DNA of 37,329 nt, from NCBI RefSeq assembly GCF_000739875.1, contig NZ_BBJR01000061.1:1-37329 (forward strand), written 5' to 3'. Origin of the DNA: Comamonas aquatica NBRC 14918. Lineage in GTDB: Bacteria > Pseudomonadota > Gammaproteobacteria > Burkholderiales > Burkholderiaceae_C. A program made the position numbers and the translations under genes. Within the stretch, counting starts at the first letter, position 1. Each line of letters opens with the position of its first letter. Below are positions 1-7,991 of the stretch, in pieces. A model generated the notes under the pieces. That model was not told the DNA's origin, ran no database searches, and worked only from the letters and a program-made list of their open reading frames with translations.

Positions 1-838
<838 letters not shown>

Positions 839-869
839 CGCCCCTTAAACGGTTAACGAACACTTAAAC

Positions 870-896
870 AAAGAGCGTGCTATGCACGCTCTTTTT
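870..896 (+). terminator. Rho-independent terminator after pilA
   Basis: An 11-bp perfect stem (870-880 with 884-894: AAAGAGCGTGC / GCACGCTCTTT) with a TAT loop runs into a T tract. It lies 31 bases after the pilA stop and just before the oligosaccharyltransferase gene, so it should set a high pilin to downstream-gene ratio. Confidence 0.88.
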
Positions 897-909
897 CATT
901 TACTCAGCC

Positions 910-2586
910 ATGGCATACATTTTCAGCGGGTGCATATTTTTAGGATGGTTGGCCCCCAACCATTACTTCCCCTGGCTGTCCGCATGGAATGAAGCCATCT
1001 CCATCGCTGGGCTGCTGCTGTTTGCGATTTTTAGTCTGCGCACCTCTGGGCCTTCGCCCAGCACTTCTCGCCCCATCGCTTGCTTCTTTGCGCTGACCGC
1101 CGCGCTCCCATGGCTACAACTGGCGACGGGCCACTTGTTTTTCATGGGGGATGCCGTCATGGTCAGCCTGTACGCGGCCTTAGGGCTGCTAGCTGTCTGC
1201 CTAGGACATCGGCTCTCCCCAAACCAATACCAGCAACCTAATGGGGAGCTGCGAGCATTCACCAGCGCCTGTGCCATAGCCGCAATCTTGAGCACGGGGG
1301 TCGCGCTGGTGCAATGGACTAGCGCCCTGTCCCTGGGCATTTATGGTGCCGAGCTACCACCTGGAAGCCGCCCCTTTGGGAATGTGGCCCAGCCCAATCA
1401 CTTAAACACCCTGTGCTTTATGGGCCTGTGCGCCCTGTTCTGGCTGTATGAGCAGCGGCAATTGAACAGAACCAGCTTTTGGATCGGTGCGCTCTTTCTG
1501 GTATGTGGCATGTTGCTGTCGCAATCGCGCACAGGATGGCTACAGATTGGACTCTTGGTGACATGGGGATGTATCCAGTCCCTGCGCATGCGTGGTCGCA
1601 TTACCGTCATCTGGCTGGTGCTACTGGGCAGCGTGTTTGCGCTGGGTGTTGTGCTGTGGCAGCCACTGAATGAGCTGCTGCTCCTCAACCCTGGCCGTGA
1701 CTTCAGCAGCCAAATGCACTCCGGAACTCGCCCAGCCTATTGGCTGACGATGCTGGATGCCATATCTCGCCACCCCTGGTGGGGCTATGGATGGCAACAA
1801 ATTGGATCGGCCCAGCAAGCTGTAGCCCTGAGCCACCCACCTTCCATCGAATATTTCGAGCACAGCCACAATCTCATCTTGGATTTTGTGTTGTGGAATG
1901 GTTTGCCTATCGGCCTGCTGCTTACCGGGCTATTAGCTTGGTGGCTCTATCAACAAATACGTGGATACGAATCCCCAGCCACAGGGTGGCTGCTGCTGGC
2001 ACTGATGGGCCTCGGCCTGCATGGCCTGCTGGAATATCCGCTGGAATATGCCTATTTTCTGATTCCTGCTGGCTTGCTCATAGGCTGCATCGAAGCCAGC
2101 ACCTCGCAAACAAGCCAGCGACTGGTGCGTATCCCTAAGCCCCTGTTCACGACAGGCATTGCCATTACATCGCTGGCGGCCGCCCTGGTGGCAACGGACT
2201 GGCTGTCTGCCGAGGCCAATTACCGTACGCTACGCTTCGAATCTGCGCGCATCGGCATGCAAGCCATACCCAGCGAAGCCCCCTCATTGCGACTACTCAC
2301 GCAGCTTCAAGCATTTTTGCAATTTGCACGTACGGAAGCCACACCCAACATGGCAGCTGAACAGTTGGAATGGATGCGACAGGTCAGCCAGCGTTTTGGC
2401 TATCCCCCTGTGCTGTTCCGCTATGCCTTGGCTGCAGGCTTAAACGGCTTCCCAGAAGAAGCAGGGAAAAGTTTGGCCCGGATCTGCCGCATTTACGGCG
2501 ACGGTGCGCGCTGCACGGAAGTACGAGAGGGCTGGATACAGCTACAACAGCGCTACCCCCAGTTGCAACCTATCACAGCCCCGTGA
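910..2586 (+). CDS. PglL/PilO-type O-oligosaccharyltransferase, probable pilin glycosylase
   Basis: A 558-residue polytopic inner-membrane protein of the Wzy_C / O-antigen ligase superfamily. Such enzymes move a lipid-linked glycan onto Ser/Thr of exported proteins, or act as O-antigen ligases. There are about a dozen hydrophobic segments over roughly residues 1-435. The family signature is in the periplasmic loop around residues 300-330 (HPWWGYGWQQ, then EHSHNLILDFVLWNGLP), and the soluble C-terminal part (about 440-558) resembles the Wzy_C_2/PglL tail. Position directly after pilA matches tfpO/pilO in Pseudomonas and Acinetobacter, so the pilin is the likely substrate (inference). The reading frame is open from 877, but that GTG lies inside the pilA terminator, so ATG 910 was chosen. 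It has no clear ribosome-binding site. Codon use is AT-richer than in later genes, as often seen in exchanged pilin cassettes. A Wzy polymerase or WaaL ligase remains possible. Confidence 0.8.
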   Translation: MAYIFSGCIFLGWLAPNHYFPWLSAWNEAISIAGLLLFAIFSLRTSGPSPSTSRPIACFFALTAALPWLQLATGHLFFMGDAVMVSLYAALGLLAVCLGHRLSPNQYQQPNGELRAFTSACAIAAILSTGVALVQWTSALSLGIYGAELPPGSRPFGNVAQPNHLNTLCFMGLCALFWLYEQRQLNRTSFWIGALFLVCGMLLSQSRTGWLQIGLLVTWGCIQSLRMRGRITVIWLVLLGSVFALGVVLWQPLNELLLLNPGRDFSSQMHSGTRPAYWLTMLDAISRHPWWGYGWQQIGSAQQAVALSHPPSIEYFEHSHNLILDFVLWNGLPIGLLLTGLLAWWLYQQIRGYESPATGWLLLALMGLGLHGLLEYPLEYAYFLIPAGLLIGCIEASTSQTSQRLVRIPKPLFTTGIAITSLAAALVATDWLSAEANYRTLRFESARIGMQAIPSEAPSLRLLTQLQAFLQFARTEATPNMAAEQLEWMRQVSQRFGYPPVLFRYALAAGLNGFPEEAGKSLARICRIYGDGARCTEVREGWIQLQQRYPQLQPITAP

Positions 2587-2590
2587 AGCC

Positions 2591-3118
2591 TTACACCGGT
2601 CCTGCGGTCCAACTCCCCGACTTCCCCCCCCGCTTTTCCAGCACCCGCACGCCCTCCATCACCATACCCTTGTCCACGGCCTTGCACATGTCATAAATGG
2701 TCAAAAGGCTGATCTGGACTGCGGTGAGTGCTTCCATTTCCACCCCCGTCTGGCCGTGGGTTTCCAAGGTGGCGGTACAGCGTACGGCGTGGGTTTCAGG
2801 TAGTAATTCAAATTCCACGGCCACGCGCGTCAGAGCCAGGGGGTGGCACAGGGGAATGAGGTTACTGGTCTGCTTGGCCGCCATGATGCCGGCAACCCGG
2901 GCAATGCCCAGCACATCGCCCTTCTTGGCCGTGCCGCTCTGGATGATGGCCAAGGTGGCGGGCTGCATCACGATGCGCCCTTCGGCCACGGCAATGCGGT
3001 GGGTCGTACTTTTCCCACCCACATCCACCATGTGTGCCTGGCCATGGGCATCAAAGTGGGTCAGGCCTTGGTTGGGGTGCTGGTCGGGGTTCATAGCTCG
3101 GAGGGGTCCAGGGTTCAT
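2591..3118 (-). CDS. moaC: Cyclic pyranopterin monophosphate synthase MoaC
   Basis: Second enzyme of molybdenum cofactor synthesis: with MoaA it converts GTP to cyclic pyranopterin monophosphate through 3',8-cyclo-7,8-dihydro-GTP. The product is 175 residues from the start used. It carries the family landmarks [53 protein letters not shown] and [13 protein letters not shown]; the last holds the active-site Asp and Lys known from E. coli MoaC. The C-terminus GGKSGSW is also typical. ATG 3118 was chosen because GAGGA sits 8 bases upstream; ATG 3094 (167 residues) is closer to the usual family start but has no Shine-Dalgarno sequence. It ends 4 bases from the oligosaccharyltransferase stop, tail to tail, and no other mo genes are nearby. 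Confidence 0.95.
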   Translation of the reverse strand: MNPGPLRAMNPDQHPNQGLTHFDAHGQAHMVDVGGKSTTHRIAVAEGRIVMQPATLAIIQSGTAKKGDVLGIARVAGIMAAKQTSNLIPLCHPLALTRVAVEFELLPETHAVRCTATLETHGQTGVEMEALTAVQISLLTIYDMCKAVDKGMVMEGVRVLEKRGGKSGSWTAGPV

Positions 3119-3325
3119 AAAAACCATCCTCAGCGGAAACAGCGCATGCAGGCAGACGCCGATGGGGGATGGATCTTGGGTGCAGCACCTCGCAAGGCTT
3201 GCACCGCGCACGAAGTCCGCCCGCTCTCCTGCCAGATTGGCAGGTAAAGCTGGGAACGGTGGCGCAATGCAGGCATCATAAGAGTCTGTCCCCGCCTCAG
3301 ACGGCCTTGTGCCTTTACATCGCCA

Positions 3326-4870
3326 ATGACATTTCCGCTTTCTCGCCGGGCAACGCCTGCCCTGTGCCATGCGCTGCTGGTGCTGGCCCTTGCCTCCCCT
3401 TTGCTGCACCTTCCCACGGCGTCAGCCCAATTGGCACTCCCCAACATGGGCGATGGCGCTGACATCACCACCAGCGAGGAGCGCCGCCTGGGCGATCGCA
3501 TCATCCGCTCGCTGTACCGTGACCCGGACTACATCGACGACCTCCAGCTGCACGCCTATGTGATGGACATCTGGCTGCCCCTGGTACAGGCCTCCAAAGA
3601 CCGCGGCGACATGTCGCAGGAGCTGCAGGAGCGCTTTGCCTGGCAGGTCCTGCTGGGCCGGGACAAAAGCATCAACGCCTTTGCGCTGCCCGGCGGCTAC
3701 CTGGGGGTGCACCTGGGCTTGATTGGCGCCGTCACCAGCCGCGACGAGCTGGCCTCGGTCATGGCCCACGAGCTGACACACGTCACCCAGCGCCACATTG
3801 CACGCATGATCGGCGAGGAAAAGAAGAGCACGCCCCTGTTGATTGCCGGGATGATCCTGGGCGCCCTGGCCGCCAGCAAAAGCCCCGACGCGGCCAATGC
3901 GATGATCGTCGGCGGCCAGGCGGCCGCCATCCAGAACCAGCTGGGCTTCTCCCGCGATATGGAGCGCGAGGCCGACCGCATTGGCTCCAGCCTGCTGGCA
4001 CCTGCCGGGTTTGCCCCCCAGGGGGCTGTCAGCATGTTCGAGAAGCTGCAGTACGCCAGCCGCCTGAACGACAACGGCAGCTGGCCCTATCTGCGCAGCC
4101 ACCCCTTGACCACCGAGCGCATTGCCGACATGCAGGCGCGCATCCCGCACGGCCAGCAGCAGGCGGCCCAGCCGACCATGGAACACGCCATGATGGCGGC
4201 GCGCGCCCGGGTGCTCAGCCGCCCGGGCTCGGACAAACTGCGCCAATGGAGCCGCCAGCCCCAGATGCCGGAGTTCGCCCAGCTGTCAGCCATCGATCAA
4301 GCCGGACAGCTGTACGCAGCGGCCCTGAGCCAGATCCAGCTCAAAGACTGGAGGGCCGCGCGCCAGGCCTGGGCCCAACTGGGCCGCCATGCGCAGGCCC
4401 AGGGCGACCGTGCAGCCCAGCAACAAGTGCGATGGCTGGGTGCCGAGCTGGAGCTGGCCGCACAGCAGCCCCAGGCGGCCCTGCGCGCCCTGGGTGATAC
4501 CAACCTGCGGGGCGATGTGCCGCGCCCTCAGCTGCTGCTGGCCGGCCAGGCCTTGCTGGCCACCGGGCAGGCCCAGCCCGTGGCGGAACGCCTGCAGACC
4601 TGGGTGGTCACACACCCGCACGATGCCGCCGCCTGGCGCCTGCTGTCGCAGGCCTGGCAGGCGCAGCACCAAACGCTGCGTGCCATCCGTGCGGAAGCCG
4701 AGGCTCATGCGGCGCATTACGACTACGCGGCGGCCGTGGACCGCTTCAAGGCCGGCCAGGATGCCGCGCGGCGCAGCCAGGGCACCGCCGACTACATCGA
4801 GGTTTCGATTATCGACACCCGCCTGCGCGCCGTGGAAGCCTTATTGCGGGAACAGGCGCGCGAGAAGTGA
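3326..4870 (+). CDS. Periplasmic M48 metalloprotease with C-terminal TPR region (BepA-like)
   Basis: A 514-residue zinc metalloprotease that probably acts in the periplasm on misassembled outer-membrane proteins, as BepA (YfgC) does in E. coli. A signal peptide covers about residues 1-35 ([18 protein letters not shown]). The catalytic motif is [12 protein letters not shown] (HExxH, around residue 150) and the third zinc ligand lies in EREADRIG (around 213). From about residue 320 an Ala/Gln-rich helical region resembles TPR repeats (for example [20 protein letters not shown]). This order and length match BepA (487 residues in E. coli). ATG 3326 is the first start in the frame and has no evident Shine-Dalgarno site. 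The last 30 bases overlap the convergent gene on the other strand. Confidence 0.9.
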   Translation: MTFPLSRRATPALCHALLVLALASPLLHLPTASAQLALPNMGDGADITTSEERRLGDRIIRSLYRDPDYIDDLQLHAYVMDIWLPLVQASKDRGDMSQELQERFAWQVLLGRDKSINAFALPGGYLGVHLGLIGAVTSRDELASVMAHELTHVTQRHIARMIGEEKKSTPLLIAGMILGALAASKSPDAANAMIVGGQAAAIQNQLGFSRDMEREADRIGSSLLAPAGFAPQGAVSMFEKLQYASRLNDNGSWPYLRSHPLTTERIADMQARIPHGQQQAAQPTMEHAMMAARARVLSRPGSDKLRQWSRQPQMPEFAQLSAIDQAGQLYAAALSQIQLKDWRAARQAWAQLGRHAQAQGDRAAQQQVRWLGAELELAAQQPQAALRALGDTNLRGDVPRPQLLLAGQALLATGQAQPVAERLQTWVVTHPHDAAAWRLLSQAWQAQHQTLRAIRAEAEAHAAHYDYAAAVDRFKAGQDAARRSQGTADYIEVSIIDTRLRAVEALLREQAREK

Positions 4871-5191
4871 GTCGATGGCCATGCCCAACAGGGAGAACAG
4901 AATCGCTCCCCAGACGGCGGCCCAAAAGCCCGTCACATGCAGGCCGCCGAGCAAGCCCGACGCGGCCCACAGCATCAGTCCGTTGACGACAAAGAGGAAC
5001 AGGCCCACGGTCAGCAAAGTCACCGGCAAGGTCAGCAAGACCAGCACGGGGCGCACCAACGTGTTCAGCAAGCTGATCACCACCACGGCCCACAGGGCCG
5101 AGGCATAGCTCGCCACCTGCACGCCACTGAAGACTGCCGCTACCAGGAGCAGGGCCCCGGCATTCAACAACCATTTGAGCAAGAGTTTCAT
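4841..5191 (-). CDS. Four-TM membrane protein of the phage holin family 4 superfamily
   Basis: A 116-residue membrane protein with four hydrophobic segments (about residues 5-25, 28-48, 50-75 and 80-108). It fits the small family PF04020, named mycobacterial 4-TMS phage holin from a distant similarity. The landmark is the N-terminal half with SLLNTLVRPVLVLLTLPVTL, whose NxxxRP...LPxT pattern is typical of the family. Members are chromosomal and widespread, their role is unknown, and nothing phage-like is nearby. The stop lies inside the 3' end of the protease gene (30-bp tail overlap). ATG 5191 sits in a 10-bp hairpin and has no Shine-Dalgarno site; an in-frame ATG at 5203, in the hairpin loop, is an alternative start. 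Confidence 0.82.
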   Translation of the reverse strand: MKLLLKWLLNAGALLLVAAVFSGVQVASYASALWAVVVISLLNTLVRPVLVLLTLPVTLLTVGLFLFVVNGLMLWAASGLLGGLHVTGFWAAVWGAILFSLLGMAIDSLLARLFPQ

Positions 5192-5219
5192 GCACCACAG
5201 CATAGCAGCGTGGTGCATG
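5189..5219 (-). promoter_or_regulatory. Hairpin enclosing the start codon of the four-TM protein gene
   Basis: CATGCACCAC (5189-5198) and GTGGTGCATG (5210-5219) form a perfect 10-bp inverted repeat with an 11-base spacer. On the minus strand the downstream arm contains the ATG at 5191, so the start would be paired in the mRNA; the loop contains the second in-frame ATG (5203). It may be a translational control hairpin or a DNA operator. Confidence 0.4.
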
Positions 5220-5321
5220 CCACAAGCCTGGTCCCTGGACACACACCAACCGCCCCCCGCAAGTGTTGGCGCGTGATCCCAGGCCCCAAGCGGCCGCTTG
5301 GGCTCGGCACGGCCAGGCGAC

Positions 5322-5358
5322 AAAAAAGCCCGGCGATGCCGTCACGGCATCCCGGGCT
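5322..5358 (-). terminator. Rho-independent terminator (minus strand)
   Basis: On the minus strand a GC-rich stem (5352-5357 with 5328-5333, continued by 5345-5351 with 5335-5341, one bulged base, 3-base loop) is followed by TTTTTT (5327-5322). It lies about 20 bases after the stop of the frameshifted gene and ends its transcript. Confidence 0.88.
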
Positions 5359-5378
5359 AGCACATGGGCGCTGGAGGC

Positions 5379-5832
5379 TTAAGCCGCCAGTGTCTCGCCG
5401 ATCAACACGCTCCACAGCGCGCCAATGCCGGCCAGGGTGCCGGCCAGTTTGCGCAGCATCGGTCCCTCGGCCTTGGGGGCGGCCACTTCCAGCTTGGGAC
5501 GGCGCAGGTCCACGACCTGTGCGGCCGTGCCATGCTCGGCTTGCAGCTGGGCCAGCACGTCCGGCAGCGGTCCACGCGCCAGCATCGTGCTGACCTGCAG
5601 GCCACTGCCCTGGGCCAGCGCGGGCGCACAGGCTTCGAACAGCTTGTCGGCCCACTTGTTGCGCCAGTTCTCGCGCGCGGTTGCTGACAAAGCGGCTGAC
5701 GCGGTGCGTGATGCGGGGCGCGCATGCCACCAGCACGCAGTGGCGGCGGTCCGCACCCGGTGCCTGGGCCATGGCCTGCAGCAATGGTTTGGCGTACTCT
5801 GCGTCATCTACGTAGACGATGATGGTGTCCAT
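5379..5832 (-). pseudogene. Frameshifted gene, small conserved protein of unknown function
   Basis: Two overlapping minus-strand frames make one protein of about 150 residues. The first starts at ATG 5832 with an excellent AAGGAGGGG site and reads MDTIIVYVDDAEYAKPLLQA... to RFVSN (near 5685). The second continues with ARENWRNKWADKLFEACAPA and ends IGALWSVLIGETLAA at 5379, with a hydrophobic C-terminal segment. Joining them needs a net +1 skip (one base too many or two too few) in the CG-repeat stretch around 5675-5690. Unbroken, it would be a protein with a weak universal-stress-like N-terminus (IIVYVDD), but I cannot name a function. It follows terC and has its own terminator. The frameshift could be a real mutation, a sequencing error in GC repeats, or programmed; read literally, the upstream frame runs on with low-quality sequence to 5188. 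Confidence 0.7.
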
Positions 5833-5856
5833 GCACCCCTCCTTGGTGACTTCGTA

Positions 5857-5922
5857 AAGAAAAAACAACCCTGCTGGGACTCACAAATGGGCCTGAGGTT
5901 CCATTTGCCGCCACCAGCAGGG
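5857..5922 (-). terminator. Probable terminator after terC (minus strand)
   Basis: On the minus strand CCCTGCTGG (5922-5914) pairs with CCAGCAGGG (5877-5869), with an inner AAATGG/CCATTT stem (5906-5901 with 5890-5885), and TTGTTTTTTC follows. It lies about 55 bases after the terC stop and only some 25 bases before the start of the next minus-strand gene. Confidence 0.65.
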
Positions 5923-5976
5923 CTGCGGGGATCTGCTCAGCAGCCCGCACACGGGGCTGCCGGCCTATCACAGGGC

Positions 5977-6744
5977 TTAGTGGGCCGCTTCAGACTTCTT
6001 CTGCTTGGCAGCCACCATCTTGCCGATGGCGAGCACCAGCAGTGCACCACCCACGTGGGCCACCCAGTAGATGGGCATGGACGCGTTGAACACGGCCATC
6101 TTGGTTTCAGCGTTGTAGTCCAGCAGCTTGGGCGCCCAGGTCCACTGGTCGGGGTTCACAAACAGCGGGTCGGTCACCAGCATGCCGCCGGCAATCCAGC
6201 CCAGCAGCATGCCGCCGGCGACGATGATCAGAGGGTAACGTTCCATCAGCTTGATGACCAGCTGCGAACCCCACACGATGATCGGGATGGAGATCAGCAG
6301 ACCCAGGATGATCAGCAGCAACTGGTGCTCGCCCGAGCTCTGGGCCGCGCCGGCGATGGCGATCACGTTGTCCACGGACATCACCAGGTCGGCCACGATG
6401 ATGGTCTTGATGGCGGCGAACAGCTTGTCGCTGCCTTCGATGTTGTCGTGGCTTTCCTCTTCGGGGGCAATCAGCTTCATGCCGATCCACACCAGCAGCA
6501 GCGCACCCACCACCTTCAGGAACGGCAGCTGCAGCAGCACCATGGCGAACGCGATCAGGATGACGCGCAGCACGATGGCACCGGCCGTGCCGTAGATGAT
6601 GCCCTTGCGGCGCTGCTCAGGCGGCAGCTTGCGGCAGGCCAGCGCGATCACGACCGCGTTGTCGCCACCCAGCAGGATGTCGATGATGATGATTTGCCCC
6701 AGCGCAATCCAGAAAGGGGCATGGGTCAGGAAATCCAAATCCAT
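5977..6744 (-). CDS. TerC family integral membrane protein, probable manganese exporter
   Basis: A 255-residue inner-membrane protein of the TerC family (YjbE type). It has seven or so hydrophobic segments and the two internal-repeat motifs GGDNAVVIAL (about residue 28) and SVDNVIAIAG (about 140), whose Asp-Asn pairs are the proposed metal-binding residues. TerC relatives such as E. coli Alx and B. subtilis YceF/YkoY take part in Mn2+ export or metal supply to exported enzymes. Here that is strongly supported by the yybP-ykoY riboswitch in the leader. ATG 6744 follows AGAGG with 6 bases between; the frame is open to 6777 but earlier starts have no such site. The C-terminus is Lys-rich and cytoplasmic. 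Expression should rise with Mn2+. Confidence 0.93.
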   Translation of the reverse strand: MDLDFLTHAPFWIALGQIIIIDILLGGDNAVVIALACRKLPPEQRRKGIIYGTAGAIVLRVILIAFAMVLLQLPFLKVVGALLLVWIGMKLIAPEEESHDNIEGSDKLFAAIKTIIVADLVMSVDNVIAIAGAAQSSGEHQLLLIILGLLISIPIIVWGSQLVIKLMERYPLIIVAGGMLLGWIAGGMLVTDPLFVNPDQWTWAPKLLDYNAETKMAVFNASMPIYWVAHVGGALLVLAIGKMVAAKQKKSEAAH

Positions 6745-6820
6745 ATAAAACCTCTGTAGAAGACCGCACGAACGCAAGCGCCATGCGGCAGTTATTACGC
6801 ATGGCTCACCAAAGAGAAGC

Positions 6821-7019
6821 GGGAGTCACCCCGGCGGAATGCCCGGGCACTGTGGGAGCTTCTTGGGAGACCATATGTAGTCAGTCGCCCAAAGGTCTTG
6901 CCCGCAAGTTCCCGCAGAACCTTGCCTGACAAGCCGGAAGCCATGGGCTTCGTACTGACGACCTGTCAATCTGCCGGGGAGCGGCCGAATTGCGCCTCCC
7001 AGCAGGGAGCTACTCCCCT
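6821..7019 (-). ncRNA. yybP-ykoY manganese riboswitch in the terC leader
   Basis: Read on the minus strand, the element opens with AAAGGGGAGTAG (7021-7010) and closes with GGTGACTCCC (6830-6821). GGGAGT and ACTCCC form the P1 helix about 200 bases apart. Inside are the GTCAGTACG segment near 6955 and GGGCAAGACCTTTGGGC near 6893, which resemble conserved loop sequences of the Mn2+-sensing class (RF00080). Long variable helices between them fit the class. It lies 77 bases before the terC ATG, a typical target. Between riboswitch and gene is a second hairpin, GCCATGCG/CGCATGGC (6779-6806), which may belong to the expression platform. Confidence 0.9.
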
Positions 7020-7130
7020 TTGAAGCCCGCAATTTAAACACAAGTCAAAGTCCTGTGGGCACAAATGTGCATGTGGATTTTGCGGATGCCGCCAGCGGAC
7101 GGCCTGTGCCTGGCGTACGCTGTCGCCGTC

Positions 7131-7544
7131 ATGGAAAGCATTCACATCACGGATCTGGAAGCCGCCATCAATTACTGGCGCGATCGCAGCCCTGCGGGCA
7201 CCGGCGCGGCACTGGCGCCGGCCACCACCCACCTGGCCGAGGTGTATGCCGGCATGATTTGCGCCAAAACCACAGCGGTTGCCATCGAGGACCTGCCCGA
7301 CGCCGCGCTGCAGGCCTGGCTGGCCTGGTACGACACGCAGCCGGACACGCCCTGCATCGCGATCTGCTCGACCAGCCAGGGCGATGACCAGTGCAAGGGC
7401 TGTGGCCGCAGCTTTGCCGAGGTGCAGCTTTGGCCCGGGTTGAGCCCGTACGCCAAGCGCGCCGTGTGGCGGCGCATCACCGACGAAGGCCAGGCCTGGC
7501 GCTTCACGCGCTATGCCGAGCGTGCCGTCGAGGGGCGGACTTAA
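7131..7544 (+). CDS. DUF3717-DUF1289 domain protein
   Basis: A 137-residue soluble protein of unknown function with two small domains. The N-terminal part (residues 1-60: IHITDLEAAINYWRDRSPAG) matches DUF3717. The C-terminal part (about 75-125) is DUF1289, marked by TPCIAIC...DDQCKGCGRSFAEV, with four Cys in the pattern CxxxC-x(8)-CxGC that could bind zinc or an iron-sulfur centre (inference). ATG 7131 begins the recognisable DUF3717 sequence; the frame is open from 7065 but the extra residues look unrelated. No clear Shine-Dalgarno site precedes it. The gene is divergent from terC and convergent with azlD, and its stop merges into a palindromic element. Confidence 0.8.
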   Translation: MESIHITDLEAAINYWRDRSPAGTGAALAPATTHLAEVYAGMICAKTTAVAIEDLPDAALQAWLAWYDTQPDTPCIAICSTSQGDDQCKGCGRSFAEVQLWPGLSPYAKRAVWRRITDEGQAWRFTRYAERAVEGRT

Positions 7545-7641
7545 AAGGTATAGCTGCCTACGCACACCCTGCAGTCATTTTCAAGGCTTTCAGCATTGAA
7601 ATGCTGGATGGAAGCGCGCTGGCAGCTCTTTTTTCTGAAGC
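7543..7641 (+). repeat. Palindromic intergenic element, copy A
   Basis: This fills the gap between the DUF1289 gene stop and the azlD stop. It starts AAAAGGTATAGCTGCC directly at the stop codon. AGCTGCC (7552-7558) can pair with GGCAGCT (7621-7627), which is followed by CTTTTTT, and the centre holds CAGCATT/AATGCTG (about 7591-7606). It could therefore act as the DUF1289 gene terminator. The second half resembles copy B read on the minus strand: TTTCAAGG, TTGAAA, GCGC, then CAGCTCT...TTTCTG occur in the same order. Confidence 0.55.
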
Positions 7642-7646
7642 GACGG

Positions 7647-7991
7647 CTACCAGCCCCAGCCAATGTGCAGCGGCAGGTACACGGCCATGCCGATCACGAT
7701 GGTGCCCAGGATGCCACGCTGCCACCAGAAGTAGGCGGTGGCGCACAGTGCGGCAGGCAGGCGGGCATCGGCCAGCCTGGTGATGAGGGCGCCCTGCTGC
7801 ATCACCAGCTCGGGCGCAATCACCGCCGCCAGCGCCGCCAGCGGCGCGTACTTGAGTCCGCGCTTGAACCATTCGGGCATGGGCACTTCGCGCTCGGGAA
7901 TCATGAAGAAGGCGCGCGTGACCAGGGTCACCAGCGCCAGGCCGACGGAGGCCACCCAGGGCTCCCAGCCCGTCATCACAGCGGTGCTCAT
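7647..7991 (-). CDS. azlD: AzlD family branched-chain amino acid exporter small subunit
   Basis: A 114-residue membrane protein with four hydrophobic segments, the small partner of AzlC (as YgaH is of YgaZ in E. coli). The pair exports branched-chain amino acids such as valine. Family features are ALVTLVTRAFFMIP near residue 20 (the TxxxR motif of AzlD), then FKRGLKYAPLAALAAVIAPEL. ATG 7991 has AAGGAG five bases upstream and overlaps the azlC stop by 4 bases (ATGA), indicating translational coupling. It is the last gene of the def-fmt-azlCD run. Confidence 0.92.
   Translation of the reverse strand: MSTAVMTGWEPWVASVGLALVTLVTRAFFMIPEREVPMPEWFKRGLKYAPLAALAAVIAPELVMQQGALITRLADARLPAALCATAYFWWQRGILGTIVIGMAVYLPLHIGWGW

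Noticed and set aside
877-909. GTG start at 877 for the oligosaccharyltransferase
   Set aside because: It lies inside the pilA terminator stem and adds residues without family similarity.
3229-3243. Inverted repeat CTGCCA-GAT-TGGCAG between moaC and the protease gene
   Set aside because: Short arms and no known regulator match; kept only as a note.
4841-5191. Phage origin suggested by the holin family name
   Set aside because: The family is chromosomal and no other phage gene is present.
5285-5302. Perfect 18-bp palindrome CCCAAGCGGCCGCTTGGG
   Set aside because: No T tract and no nearby start; a GC-rich palindrome of this size in intergenic DNA is not enough for a regulatory claim.
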